Part shown: one piece after another, positions 46,558 to 55,831 of the stretch
How the letters are laid out: each line of letters begins with the position of its first letter
Position numbering within the stretch: the first letter of the stretch is position 1
Source: Burkholderia seminalis DSM 23518
GTDB lineage: Bacteria > Pseudomonadota > Gammaproteobacteria > Burkholderiales > Burkholderiaceae
Assembly (NCBI RefSeq): GCF_902832885.1
Contig: NZ_CADFDK010000006.1
Coordinates: 186,001 to 250,000 of the forward strand
Length of the DNA: 64,000 nucleotides
Direction of reading: 5' to 3'
Translations under genes and position numbers: made by a program
Notes under the pieces: generated by a model
What the model was told of the DNA's origin: nothing
Database searches by the model: none
Seen by the model: only the letters and a program-made list of their open reading frames with translations

Positions 46558-47991
46558 ATGAAACGCTACGAAACCCTCGCCCATACGATCGCCGACGACA
46601 TCCGCAACGGCAACCTTGCCGTCGGCACGCGCCTGCCGTCGCTGCGGCAGATCATCGCGCAGCACGGCGTGAGCCAGTCGACGGTGTTTCGCGCGTATTA
46701 CCTGCTCGAACAGTGGGGCTTGATCCGTGCACGCGAACGCTCGGGCTATTACGTCGCGCCGGGCGCCACGCCGGCGGCGAACCCCGCCGCGAAGCGCCGC
46801 GCGAGCCGCGCCGGCGCCACGCGCAAGGTCGACATCAGCAGCCTCGTGTTCTCCGTCCTCGACGCGGCCACGCAGCCCGGCATCGTGCCGCTCGGTTCCG
46901 CGTTCCCCGCGCCGCAGCTGTTTCCGCTGCCGCGCCTGGCGAAGTCGCTCGCGCAGGCCACGCGGCTCGTGAGCCCGTGGAGCACGGTCGTCGACCTGCC
47001 GCCCGGCAACGAGGCGCTGCGCCAGCAGATCGCGCGCCGCTATCTCGCCACCGGCATCTCGCAGCCGATCGACGAGATCGTCGTCACGAACGGCGCGCTC
47101 GAGGCGCTGAACCTGTGCCTGATGGCCGTGACGCGGCCCGGCGACGTCGTGGCGGTCGAAGCGCCCGGTTTCTATGCGGCGCTGCAGGCGATCGAACGGC
47201 TCGACCTGCGCGCGGTCGAGATTCCCGTCGATCCGCATACGGGCCTCGATCTCGATGCGCTGGCAAACGCGCTCGACCGGCACGCCATCCGCGCGTGCTG
47301 GTTCATGACCAATTTCCAGAATCCGACCGGCGTCACGCTGTCCGCCGAAAAGAAGCGTGCGCTCGTCGACCTGCTCGCGGCGCGCGAGGTGCCGCTGATC
47401 GAGGACGACGTGTACGGCGAGCTGCATTTCGGCCCCGACTATCCGCTGCCCGCGCGCGCGTTCGATCGACACGGCCTGGTGATGCACTGCAGCTCGTTCT
47501 CGAAGACCCTCGCGCCCGGCTACCGGATCGGCTGGGCCGCCGCCGGCCGCTTCGCCGAGAAGGTGCAGCGGCTCAAGCTGATGACGACGCTGTCGGCCAG
47601 CATTCCCGCGCAGGCCGGCATCGCGAACTATCTCGAGCACGGCGGCTACGACCGCCACCTGCGCAAGCTGCGCGGCGCGCTGCACGCTCAGCTCGACCGG
47701 ATGGACGACGCGTTGCGGCGCTGGCTGCCGCCCGGCGTCGAATGGGTGCGGCCCGACGGCGGATACTTCCTGTGGCTCGCGTTTCCCGACGCGATCGACG
47801 CGATGGAGTTGCACCGCCAGGCGATCGCTCGCGGCATCAGCGTCGCGCCGGGACCGCTGTTTTCGGCCGCGCACGGCTTCGAGCGCTGCGTGCGCGTGAA
47901 CTTCGGCCATCCGTGGAGCCGCGACATCGAACGTGCGATCCGCGTGCTCGGCGAACTGGTCGCGCAGCCGCCGGTCCGCAAGGCAGGCTGA
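46558..47991 (+). CDS. MocR-type regulator (GntR-aminotransferase fusion)
   Basis: A 477-residue fusion of a GntR winged helix (about 1-75: NLAVGTRLPSLRQIIAQHGV, STVFRAYYLLEQWGLI) and a class I aminotransferase-like domain (about 105-470). PLP motifs include NGALEALNLCL, MTNFQNPTGVTLS, EDDVYGELHFG, and the PLP lysine in SSFSKTLAPGYRIGW. MocR proteins usually activate or repress an adjacent gene; here the neighbours are hexuronate genes upstream and a hypothetical gene downstream. The ligand is unknown. The ATG at 46558 lacks a strong ribosome-binding site. Confidence 0.9.
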   Translation: MKRYETLAHTIADDIRNGNLAVGTRLPSLRQIIAQHGVSQSTVFRAYYLLEQWGLIRARERSGYYVAPGATPAANPAAKRRASRAGATRKVDISSLVFSVLDAATQPGIVPLGSAFPAPQLFPLPRLAKSLAQATRLVSPWSTVVDLPPGNEALRQQIARRYLATGISQPIDEIVVTNGALEALNLCLMAVTRPGDVVAVEAPGFYAALQAIERLDLRAVEIPVDPHTGLDLDALANALDRHAIRACWFMTNFQNPTGVTLSAEKKRALVDLLAAREVPLIEDDVYGELHFGPDYPLPARAFDRHGLVMHCSSFSKTLAPGYRIGWAAAGRFAEKVQRLKLMTTLSASIPAQAGIANYLEHGGYDRHLRKLRGALHAQLDRMDDALRRWLPPGVEWVRPDGGYFLWLAFPDAIDAMELHRQAIARGISVAPGPLFSAAHGFERCVRVNFGHPWSRDIERAIRVLGELVAQPPVRKAG

Positions 47992-48092
47992 TCGTTCACG
48001 GTACGCGCGGTGCATGCCGCGCGCATCGCGGCCATGCAGGCAATCCGCGCGCGGGTTACATTGCGGATCCCGCCGCACCTTCACGATCTCCC

Positions 48093-48488
48093 ATGAGCCA
48101 ACTGCCTTACCTCGATCACGCCGCCCTGTTGAAACTGACGGCCGAAGCGGAGCACGTCACGCAATCGTGCACGTGCACGAAGACGTCGCTCGCCGGATGG
48201 ACGACCCTGCCGCTGTCGCTGCAGGATGCGCAACTGACCGAAATCGCCACGCTCGTGCCGCCCGGCGACGCCGAGCCGACCTATGCGGAGCATCACCCGG
48301 CCGGCACGCGCTACGCGTCGGACGACGCACCGATCGCCCTGCGCCATTTCCCGTACAACCGCTGCAGCGTCAGCCGCTGCCGCTCGTGCGGCCGCTTGTT
48401 CCTGCGCTATCAGGAAGGCGGCGGCTACTTCATCGACCAGCGCATCCGCGCGCTCGATCCGGCGCTCGTCGTCGACGCCAGCGTTTGA
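48093..48488 (+). CDS. Hypothetical protein with paired cysteines
   Basis: A 131-residue soluble protein with an N-terminal SCTCTK and a C-terminal CSVSRCRSCGRLFLRYQEGG motif; Cys pairs like these suggest a metal site. I do not recognise the family. It lies 101 bases after the MocR gene and 205 before the sulfite reductase gene, so its operon is unclear. The ATG at 48093 gives MSQLPYLDHAALLKL. Confidence 0.7.
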   Translation: MSQLPYLDHAALLKLTAEAEHVTQSCTCTKTSLAGWTTLPLSLQDAQLTEIATLVPPGDAEPTYAEHHPAGTRYASDDAPIALRHFPYNRCSVSRCRSCGRLFLRYQEGGGYFIDQRIRALDPALVVDASV

Positions 48489-48693
48489 TCGCGCCGCGGG
48501 CATGGCCGCATGCCCGGTCTCCCGCGCCGGCGCCTGCGTGTCGCCCGCCATCTGCTGCGCCTTTTTCGTCCCGTTCTGCTGCTTGTCCCGCCGCACCGCG
48601 TTCCCTACGCTGTCTCCCGTTGCCTGACATCCGTCGCAACGCCTGTCCGAGCCGCGCGCAATCCGCGCCGCGGCGCTTCTCGCGTATCACGTC

Positions 48694-50478
48694 ATGTACC
48701 GATATACCGATTTCGACCGGGCGCTCGTGCACAGCCGCGCCGCCCAGTTCCGCGACCAGCTCGAGCGCTGGCAGCACGGCACGCTGAGCGAAGACGCGTT
48801 CCGGCCGCTGCGGCTGCAGAACGGCTGGTATGTGCAACGCCACGCGCCGATGCTGCGCGTCGCCGTGCCGTACGGCGAGCTGTCGAGTGCGCAGCTCCGC
48901 GTGCTGGCGCGAATCGCGCGCGACTACGACGTGCCCGACGACGCCACCTACCGCGCCGCATGCGACGCGCAGGCGCTGCTCGGCACGTTGCGCCTGCCGA
49001 CCCGCAGCGCGCACTTCACGACACGCACCAACGTGCAGTTCAACTGGATTCCGCTCGCGAAGGCGGCCGACGTGATGGACCTGCTCGCGACCGTCGACAT
49101 GCACGGCATCCAGACGAGCGGCAACTGCATCCGCAACATCTCGTGCGACGAGCGCGCGGGCGTCGCGCCGGACGAGATCGCCGATCCGCGCCCGTTCGCC
49201 GAAGTGATGCGCCAGTGGACGACGCTGCATCCCGAATTCGCGTTCCTGCCGCGCAAGTTCAAGATCGCGATCACCGGTGCGACCGAAGACCGCGCGGCAA
49301 CCGACTGGCACGACGTCGGGTTGCAGCTCGTGCGCGACGACGCGGGCGAACTCGGCTTTCGCGTCAGTGTCGGCGGCGGAATGGGCCGCACGCCGATGAT
49401 CGCGACGCTGCTGCGCGCGTTCCTGCCTTGGCAACACGTGATGAACTACATCGAGGCGATCGTCCGCGTGTACAACCGCTACGGGCGCCGCGACAACAAG
49501 TACAAGGCCCGCATCAAGATCCTCGTGAAGACCGAGGGGCAGCGCTACATCGACGACGTCGAGGAAGAGTTCCGCCAGATCGTCGTCCTCGACGGCGGCC
49601 CGCACACGATCCCGCAGGCCGAATTCGATCGCGTGGCCGCGTCGTTCGTCCCGCCGCGGCTCAAGCCCCGCACGCTCGACCTCGCCGGCGCGCAGGCACG
49701 CGTATCCGCACAGGCGGCCCGTCATCCGGCGTTCGCGCGCTGGCTCGCCCGCAATGTCGCCGCGCATCGCGATCCGGCGCTGCGCATCGTCACGTTGTCG
49801 TTCAAGCGCCGCCTGCAGGCCCCGGGCGACGCCTCGCCGGACCAGCTCGACGCGCTCGCCGATCTCGCCGACCGCTTCTCGGCTGGCGAGGCGCGCGTCA
49901 CGCACACGCAGAACGTCGTGCTGCCGTGGGTGCATGTCAACGATCTGTTCCTGCTGTGGGAAAACGCCCGCGCGATCGGGCTGGCAAGCGCGAACGTCGG
50001 GCTGCTGACCGACATGATCGCGTGCCCGGGCGGCGATTTCTGCGCGCTCGCGAACGCGCGCTCGATCCCGATCGCCGACGCGATCACCGAGCGCTTCCAG
50101 GATCTCGACCTGCTGCACGACATCGGCGACCTCGACCTGCACATCAGCGGCTGCATCAATTCGTGCGGCCATCATCACAGCGGCCACCTCGGCATCCTCG
50201 GCGTCGACAAGGACGGCGCGGAGTGGTACCAGGTGACGCTCGGCGGGTCGGACGGCTCCGCCGCGAGCGGCCCAGCGCGGCCGGGCAAGGTGATCGGTCC
50301 GTCGTTCTCGGCGGACGAGATCGTCGATGTCGTCGATGCGATCGTCGGCGCGTACCTCGACGCGCGGATCGACACGAACGGCCGCAGCGAACGATTCATC
50401 GACACCGTGCGCCGCATCGGCGCGGAACCCTTCAAGGCCGCCGCGAACGACGCGCGCCACCGGGCGGAGCACGCATGA
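48694..50478 (+). CDS. cysI: Sulfite/nitrite reductase hemoprotein
   Basis: A 594-residue siroheme/[4Fe-4S] reductase. Ligand Cys lie in CPGGDFC (about residue 443) and CINSC (about residue 487), followed by GHHHSGHLG. N-terminal ferrite-like and siroheme repeats include TTRTNVQFNWIPL, TSGNCIRNISCDE and VSVGGGMGRTPMIA. It is probably the assimilatory sulfite reductase beta subunit (six-electron reduction of sulfite to sulfide); the same fold reduces nitrite. It overlaps the downstream DUF934 gene by ATGA, the cysI-DUF934 order usual in beta-proteobacteria. No CysJ gene is near; the fused NasA flavoprotein at 58 kb is CysJ-like. Confidence 0.9.
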   Translation: MYRYTDFDRALVHSRAAQFRDQLERWQHGTLSEDAFRPLRLQNGWYVQRHAPMLRVAVPYGELSSAQLRVLARIARDYDVPDDATYRAACDAQALLGTLRLPTRSAHFTTRTNVQFNWIPLAKAADVMDLLATVDMHGIQTSGNCIRNISCDERAGVAPDEIADPRPFAEVMRQWTTLHPEFAFLPRKFKIAITGATEDRAATDWHDVGLQLVRDDAGELGFRVSVGGGMGRTPMIATLLRAFLPWQHVMNYIEAIVRVYNRYGRRDNKYKARIKILVKTEGQRYIDDVEEEFRQIVVLDGGPHTIPQAEFDRVAASFVPPRLKPRTLDLAGAQARVSAQAARHPAFARWLARNVAAHRDPALRIVTLSFKRRLQAPGDASPDQLDALADLADRFSAGEARVTHTQNVVLPWVHVNDLFLLWENARAIGLASANVGLLTDMIACPGGDFCALANARSIPIADAITERFQDLDLLHDIGDLDLHISGCINSCGHHHSGHLGILGVDKDGAEWYQVTLGGSDGSAASGPARPGKVIGPSFSADEIVDVVDAIVGAYLDARIDTNGRSERFIDTVRRIGAEPFKAAANDARHRAEHA

Positions 50479-50930
50479 ACCAGGAAACCTCCATCGCACA
50501 CGCACGCATCCACCTGCTGACGCCGGCCGACCACGCCGAAGACACGCAGCCGCACGACGACGCGACGCTGACGATCGGCAACGACGAGGAACTGGCGCCG
50601 CTCGCCGCGCAAATCGCGCAAGCCGCCCGCATCGACCTGCAGTTTCCGTCGTTCACGGACGGACGCGCGTACAGCCAGGCGTACCTGCTGCGCAAGCGCT
50701 TCGGCTTCGCCGGCGACCTGCGCGCGACCGGCGAGGTGCTGGTCGACCAGTTGCTGCTGATGGAACGCACGGGGTTTTCGAGCGCGGTGCTCGCCGACGA
50801 CACCGAAATCGCGGCCGCACGGCGGCAACTCGACCGGTTCCCGGGCTTTTATCAGCGCGACGCGAGAACGGCCACGCCGCCGCACGACACGGCGGCGACA
50901 GCGGCGACGGCGGCAGCGGCCGGAAAATGA
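50475..50930 (+). CDS. DUF934 protein of sulfur assimilation
   Basis: A 151-residue protein. Its core (LQFPSFTDGRAYSQAYLLR, KRFGFAGDLRATGEVLVDQL, LLMERTGFSSAVL) is the DUF934 pattern. Such proteins are encoded next to cysI in many proteobacteria and are thought to help sulfite reduction, perhaps in electron transfer or assembly; this is inference from context. ATG at 50475 overlaps the cysI stop. The C-terminus is an Ala-rich low-complexity tail. Confidence 0.85.
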   Translation: MNQETSIAHARIHLLTPADHAEDTQPHDDATLTIGNDEELAPLAAQIAQAARIDLQFPSFTDGRAYSQAYLLRKRFGFAGDLRATGEVLVDQLLLMERTGFSSAVLADDTEIAAARRQLDRFPGFYQRDARTATPPHDTAATAATAAAAGK

Positions 50931-50931
50931 A

Positions 50932-50955
50932 ACGGGCGGCACGCTGGCCGCCCGT
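50932..50955. terminator. Hairpin between convergent DUF934 and acvB genes
   Basis: ACGGGCGGC (50932-50940) and GCCGCCCGT (50947-50955) form a 9-bp stem immediately after the DUF934 stop. No T-run follows; it may act on both strands. Confidence 0.5.
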
Positions 50956-51009
50956 ACGATGAACCGGCAGGATTCCGGCCGGTGCCGGCGGCAACGCGGG
51001 CGCCAGCGT

Positions 51010-52290
51010 TCAGCGCGCCGCCACCGGCTTGCCGAACCCGCCGAGAATCTTCTTCTCGAGCGCGATGTAGTCACGGCCGAAGTGGTGATCGCCCTGCGTC
51101 TTGATCACGTCGGCGCCCGTGTTCGCGAGCGCCGGGCACATCGTGTCCTTCTCTTCCGCGCCGTAGAAGCACTGCACGAGCTGCGGCGGCACCTTCGCGA
51201 TTTCCGGCGCGACCTTCAGCGCCTTGTCGCTCGCGGGCATTCCGAGCCAGCCCGTCACGCGGATCTGGAAATCGGCGGACGGCGCAAAGCCGAGCAGCGA
51301 CATCACCGCGACCTTGTCGCGCAGGTCGGCCGGCAGCCGGTTGTACGCGAACGGCATCACGTCGGCGCCGAACGAGTAGCCGACCAGCGCCACGCGGCTT
51401 GCATGCCAGCGCGCCATGTACGTGCGCATCACGCGTGCGAGATCGCGGCTCACTTGCGCGGGCGGCTTCTCGCTCCAGAAATAACGCAGGCTGTCGATGC
51501 CGACCACCGACACGCCGTCGCGCTGCAGCGCCTCGGCGATCGTCTTGTCGAGATCGCGCCAGCCGCCGTCGCCCGAGATCACGATCGCCAGCCGGTCGCT
51601 GCCGCCCTTGGCCGGCAGTTCGACGAGCGGCAGATCCGACACGTCGAGTTCATCGCCGCTGCCGCTGTCGCGCAGGTGCGACGTGACGAGCGAGACCAGC
51701 TTCGTGTTGTCGCCCGCGGCCGCCGTTTCGACGAAGCCCGGCATCGCGCGGCGCACGATCGTCGGATCGGGCGGGCACGGCTTGAAGCGCGGATCGAGCT
51801 TTGCGGCCGGGGCGACCGACACGACGCCGGCGATCGTGTTCTCCGGCGCCATCGACAGGATCTGCTTCGCGATCGCGCCGCCCTGGCCCACGCCCGCGAC
51901 GATCGGTGTGAAATAACGCGACGACTGCGCGAGACGTTCGAGCTGATGGCTGACCGCCTCGGCGTCGCCGTCGAGGTGGTGGCAGGTCTCCTGCTTCGCG
52001 GCGAGATTCATCGCGTAGCGCTCGGTATCGACGCCGACCGTCATCGCACCGGCTTTCGCGAGCGCGTCGGCCGCCTGCTGATCGGCGGCATTCCAGCCGG
52101 CCTCACGCGAGAACAGCACGACGAATCCGCGCAGGGGCCCGCTCGGTTTGGTCACGGTAACGGGCCCATAACGGCCGCCCGACACGGTTTCGGCTTTCAC
52201 GGCGGCCGGCTGCGTGGCGCACGCGGCGCCGGCCAGCATCATTCCCGCGCAGGCGGCTGCCGCCCGCGCGATTCCCTTCTTCAAACTCAT
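51010..52290 (-). CDS. acvB: AcvB/VirJ-type periplasmic lipid hydrolase
   Basis: A 426-residue exported protein: signal MSLKKGIARAAAACAGMMLAGAACA, then two VirJ-like alpha/beta-hydrolase parts. The second has VALVGYSFGADVMPF (nucleophile Ser) and a terminal DHHFGRDY (His). Agrobacterium AcvB is a lysyl-phosphatidylglycerol hydrolase. Its ATG at 52290 overlaps the mprF stop by ATGA, the same pairing of synthase and hydrolase as in Agrobacterium and Burkholderia. Probable role: trims aminoacyl-phosphatidylglycerol made by the upstream gene. Start chosen from the overlap and the signal peptide. Confidence 0.9.
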   Translation of the reverse strand: MSLKKGIARAAAACAGMMLAGAACATQPAAVKAETVSGGRYGPVTVTKPSGPLRGFVVLFSREAGWNAADQQAADALAKAGAMTVGVDTERYAMNLAAKQETCHHLDGDAEAVSHQLERLAQSSRYFTPIVAGVGQGGAIAKQILSMAPENTIAGVVSVAPAAKLDPRFKPCPPDPTIVRRAMPGFVETAAAGDNTKLVSLVTSHLRDSGSGDELDVSDLPLVELPAKGGSDRLAIVISGDGGWRDLDKTIAEALQRDGVSVVGIDSLRYFWSEKPPAQVSRDLARVMRTYMARWHASRVALVGYSFGADVMPFAYNRLPADLRDKVAVMSLLGFAPSADFQIRVTGWLGMPASDKALKVAPEIAKVPPQLVQCFYGAEEKDTMCPALANTGADVIKTQGDHHFGRDYIALEKKILGGFGKPVAAR

Positions 52291-54881
52291 GAGCGCCGAC
52301 CTCCAGCCAGCAATGACAGATCCGCCAGCGTGACGAACACGCCGACCGAGCCCGAGGCCGCGAGATAACGCGGCTCCCAGTGCGGTTCGAACTTGCTCTT
52401 GAAAGCGCGCAAGCCGCGGAAGTTGTAGAAGCGGCCGCCGAAGCGCCAGACCATCAGGCCGAGCCGGTGCCACGGCGACGGCATCTTCGCCGCCCCCATT
52501 CCCGAGAACGGCGCGATGCCCAGGCTCAGCTTGCGGAAACCCGCTTCCTTCAGATGCAGCGCGAGCTGCGTGAACAGATACTCCATCGCGTACGGCGACG
52601 CGTCCGGCAGGTGGCGCATCACGCCGACCGTCGCCTCGGTGTTGAGATCGGTCGTCATGAACGTGACGAACGCGATCGGCTTGTCGGCCTGCCGCACGAG
52701 CATCACCGACTGCGTCGCGAGATAGCCGTCGTGGAACGCGGCCACCGAGAAGCTTTTCTCGCGCGCATCGCGGCTATCGAGCCAGCCGTCGGAAATGTCG
52801 CGCAGCGCCGGCAGCGCGGCCGGCACGTCGCCCGGCGCGATCACCTCGACCGTCAGCGCGTCCTTGTCGCCGCGGCGCAGCGCGTAGCGCAGGTGGGAGC
52901 GGTTCGAACCCTTCAGGTCGAACCGGTCGAGCGCGATATGCGCTTCCTCGCCGAGTTTCATCAGCGTGAGGCCCGCGTCGAGATACAGCGGCAGCGCGTT
53001 CGCGCGCACCTGGTAGAACGCCGCGCGGCCGCTGTGCGCGTGTGCGAGCGCGATGAACTTGCTGATCAGCGCCGGCCACTCTTCACGCGGCCCGACCGGG
53101 TCGTGCAGCGCGGCCCACGTGCGGCCATTCTTCGCGTACATCAGGAACGCGCGGCGCGATTCGGAAAACAGGAAGGACTTGTCGCCCATCAGCGCGAGGC
53201 CCGCGTCGCTGCATTCCTGCGCGCGGATGATCTGCTCCGCGTCGATCAGGTCCTGCTCCGCGGGTTTCACGAAACGCCCGGGCGCCGGACGCAGCAGTTG
53301 CCACAGCGCGAATAGCGCGACGAACACGCCGGCCGCGAGCGTCGCGCGCAGCGCGCGCGGCGCACGCGCATCGAACGAGAAATGCGACCACAGCTCGCGC
53401 GTGTACGGTACGTCGCGGAACGCGAAGAACAGCACCCACACGGCCAGCATCAGCACCATCGTCACCGACACGAACCAGCTCACCGTGAAGCGCTCGGCGA
53501 GCAGCGACGAATGACGGTTGAAGCGTCGGCGGCTGACGAGCAGCAGCACGAGCAGCGTGCCGAGCACGCCGGCCTCGACGAACGCGAGACCCTTCGCGAG
53601 CGACAGCGCGAGGCTCGCGAGCGTCAACGCGAAGGTCATCCACCATGCGCCGTCGAGCCGCCGCAGCAGCCCGCGCGCGACGAACAGCAGCGCGACGCCG
53701 AGCACGCTGCAGATCACCTGCGAGCCTTCGAGCACCCACAGCGGCACGATATGACGCAGGATCGCGATCCGATGCCAGAACGCCGGCGTCGCGCTCGAGA
53801 TCACCAGCATCCCGCCGACCGCGAACGTCACGAGGCTCAGGAACACCGGTGCGAGCTGCGACACGCGCACGGCCTGCCGCGTGACGAGCCGGCGCCGCAG
53901 CGCACGGCCCTCGAAACCGGCCAGCAGGCCGGCCGACAGCACGAGCGGCACGCCGAAATAGATCGCGCGATAGGCAATCAGCGCGGCGACCATCGCGTGC
54001 GCGGGCACTTCGCGGCCGAGCGTGAACACCATCGCGGCTTCGAACACGCCGATCCCGCCCGGCGTATGGCCGATCATCCCGAGCAGCAAGGCGGCCGCGT
54101 AGACGGTGATGAAGGTCGAGAAACCGACCGGCGCGGCCGGCAGCAGCACCCACAGCGTCAGGCCTGCCGCGACGACGTCGAGCACCGCGTAGACAACCTG
54201 CGCGACGAGATCGCGCCGCGCGGGCACGTCGAACGACAGCCACTTGAAGCGCGTGACGACCGGGCGCGCGGTGTGGCCGCACATCGCGACCATCACGGCC
54301 AGCACCACGAGCAGCGCGGCGCCGGTCCACGTGAGCACGCCGGGCGCCACGTGCAGCATCGCGGCAAGGGCCTCCGGCACGCAGACCATGCCGACCGCCG
54401 TCATCAGCACCATCGCGAGCGCCAGCGTGCCGCTCGTGAAGACGGTCATCCGGCCGATCTGCGCGGGCGTCACGCCCGATACGCCGTACACGCGCGCGCG
54501 GACCGCGCCGCCCGTCAGTGCGCCGAAACCGGTTGCGTTACCGAGCGCGGAGCCGGCGATCGCGCCGATCCACAGCGCGACGCGCGGTACTTTCGCGGCG
54601 ACATAGCGCAGGCCGACCGCGTCGCGGGCGACGAGCGCGAGATAACTGAGGGCCGTCGCGGCGAGCGACGCGCCCCACTCGCCGGCGGACAGGTGACGCA
54701 GTTGGCGGATCACCGACCGGTAGTCGACGGATTCCGACAGATGCTGGAAAACCACGATCAGCAGCAGGCCGATGCCGAGCGCGAGCAGCGGCGACAGCAC
54801 GCGCTCGTTGCGGATCAACGCCCGGGCACGGGCGATCACCGCCGCGGCGCGGCCGGGCGAACCAGAGTGGCGGGAAGACAT
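52287..54881 (-). CDS. mprF: Aminoacyl-phosphatidylglycerol synthase/flippase MprF
   Basis: An 864-residue bifunctional membrane protein. The N-terminal 550 residues hold about 14 hydrophobic segments, the flippase part (VGLRYVAAKVPRVALWIGAI, GNATGFGALTGGAVRARVYG, IGHTPGGIGVFEAAM). The C-terminal 300-residue DUF2156 domain is the transferase that moves an amino acid (usually lysine) from tRNA to phosphatidylglycerol: DKSFLFSESRRAFLMYAKNG, YQVRANALPLYLDAGLTLMK and FRKLSLGIAPFSGMGAAKM. It lowers surface negative charge and gives resistance to cationic peptides and acid. The ATG at 54881 lacks a clear ribosome-binding site. Confidence 0.93.
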   Translation of the reverse strand: MSSRHSGSPGRAAAVIARARALIRNERVLSPLLALGIGLLLIVVFQHLSESVDYRSVIRQLRHLSAGEWGASLAATALSYLALVARDAVGLRYVAAKVPRVALWIGAIAGSALGNATGFGALTGGAVRARVYGVSGVTPAQIGRMTVFTSGTLALAMVLMTAVGMVCVPEALAAMLHVAPGVLTWTGAALLVVLAVMVAMCGHTARPVVTRFKWLSFDVPARRDLVAQVVYAVLDVVAAGLTLWVLLPAAPVGFSTFITVYAAALLLGMIGHTPGGIGVFEAAMVFTLGREVPAHAMVAALIAYRAIYFGVPLVLSAGLLAGFEGRALRRRLVTRQAVRVSQLAPVFLSLVTFAVGGMLVISSATPAFWHRIAILRHIVPLWVLEGSQVICSVLGVALLFVARGLLRRLDGAWWMTFALTLASLALSLAKGLAFVEAGVLGTLLVLLLVSRRRFNRHSSLLAERFTVSWFVSVTMVLMLAVWVLFFAFRDVPYTRELWSHFSFDARAPRALRATLAAGVFVALFALWQLLRPAPGRFVKPAEQDLIDAEQIIRAQECSDAGLALMGDKSFLFSESRRAFLMYAKNGRTWAALHDPVGPREEWPALISKFIALAHAHSGRAAFYQVRANALPLYLDAGLTLMKLGEEAHIALDRFDLKGSNRSHLRYALRRGDKDALTVEVIAPGDVPAALPALRDISDGWLDSRDAREKSFSVAAFHDGYLATQSVMLVRQADKPIAFVTFMTTDLNTEATVGVMRHLPDASPYAMEYLFTQLALHLKEAGFRKLSLGIAPFSGMGAAKMPSPWHRLGLMVWRFGGRFYNFRGLRAFKSKFEPHWEPRYLAASGSVGVFVTLADLSLLAGGRRS

Positions 54882-55061
54882 AAATTGTTCAGTGGTGGTG
54901 CATAGCGTGTCGCGGCGCAGGCAAGCCAAGCGGCGACGTATCTGGTTGTTCTGCGTGGGCGGTCGGCCGAAGACGGGGCCCGGCGGCGCCTGGATCAGAA
55001 CTTACGAGTATACGGAATTTATATTACAGAATCTTTCAGGTTCGCATTGTGCGCTTTTGTG

Positions 55062-55076
55062 GCTCGCCGGGCGAGC
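55062..55076. promoter_or_regulatory. Short dyad upstream of mprF
   Basis: GCTCGCC-G-GGCGAGC lies about 180 bases upstream of mprF. The region 54990-55050 is AT-rich and contains a TATACT hexamer on the minus strand (near 55007-55012), a plausible -10. Operator or promoter function is a guess. Confidence 0.3.
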
Positions 55077-55121
55077 TGACAACACATAAAAATCGTGCAC
55101 CGCACAAACGCAAGGTGCGCA

Positions 55122-55748
55122 TCATACCGGGAACACGGGCAGTTTTTTCATCGGATGAATGACTTGTGATGCATTTGGGAAAAATCTGCCGGACGGGGCG
55201 CGGAGGGCGAGGACGAAAACATGATGGCGCGGGGCGTTTCGGGAATGGGGCCGGGATGATTCGACCGGCCCGCCCGCGCGCTTTGCCAGTGAAGAAACGC
55301 GCGGCCCGTCATCACCCCCCCCCCCCTCATGCTCCCCCAACGCGATTGCCTTGTAGTCGTAAGTCGGATAGAACTCCGTCCGATAGGCGCCCCACGCCGT
55401 ATCCTCGAGCACGCGATTGACCTCGCGCAGCCGCGACGCCGGCAGCCGCAGCACGACGATCTGCCCGATCCCCATCGTCACGGTCCAGCTCACCACTTCG
55501 ACGCCCGGCGGCGGAAACGCCTTGTAGAACCCCTGCTTCGCGAGTTGCGCATTCAGCTCGGCGAGCGGGCGCGACTGGTCGTGTTTCAGGAAAACCGTCA
55601 GGAGTATCGCGTTATCCGGCGTCGCAGCGGCCGAGCCCGCCGGCACGGTCGACGTCTGGCCGACGGCCGGCGCGCTACCGGTCGCGGCACCGGCCAGCGC
55701 TGCGGCGATCACAAGGGTTCGAATCGGGAAAAACCGGGCTGCCGTCAT
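55122..55748 (-). CDS. Exported protein with poly-G tract near its 3' end
   Basis: A 208-residue exported protein. Signal: MTAARFFPIRTLVIAAALAG and onward to VGQ. The domain (about 45-145) reads NAILLTVFLKHDQSRPLAEL, NAQLAKQGFYKAF and IVVLRLPASRLREVNRVLED; I do not recognise a named family. Twelve consecutive G (55315-55326) fall in codons for EGGGG near residue 141-144. The 65 residues after it look unlike the rest. A gain of one or loss of two G would end the protein right after the tract (TGA). The start at 55748 has GGAG 8 bases upstream. Function unknown. Confidence 0.7.
   Translation of the reverse strand: MTAARFFPIRTLVIAAALAGAATGSAPAVGQTSTVPAGSAAATPDNAILLTVFLKHDQSRPLAELNAQLAKQGFYKAFPPPGVEVVSWTVTMGIGQIVVLRLPASRLREVNRVLEDTAWGAYRTEFYPTYDYKAIALGEHEGGGGDDGPRVSSLAKRAGGPVESSRPHSRNAPRHHVFVLALRAPSGRFFPNASQVIHPMKKLPVFPV
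55315..55326 (-). repeat. Homopolymeric G12 tract within a coding region
   Basis: Twelve C in a row on the plus strand, G12 in the sense of the exported protein gene. Tracts this long are prone to slipped-strand changes. The three possible frames give a 65-residue tail, an alternative 59-residue tail, or immediate termination. Confidence 0.9.
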
Positions 55749-55831
55749 GACGCGACTCCGTGGCTTCGTGGCTGGAGCCGCCATCATGCGCCGCCTCGGC
55801 CAGCGCTGCAGTCAGCCGGCCGCTGCGGCAA

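Noticed and set aside
45967-48084. 705-residue minus-strand frame across the transporter and MocR genes
   Set aside because: It is opposite two well-supported genes and has low-complexity Arg/Glu composition.
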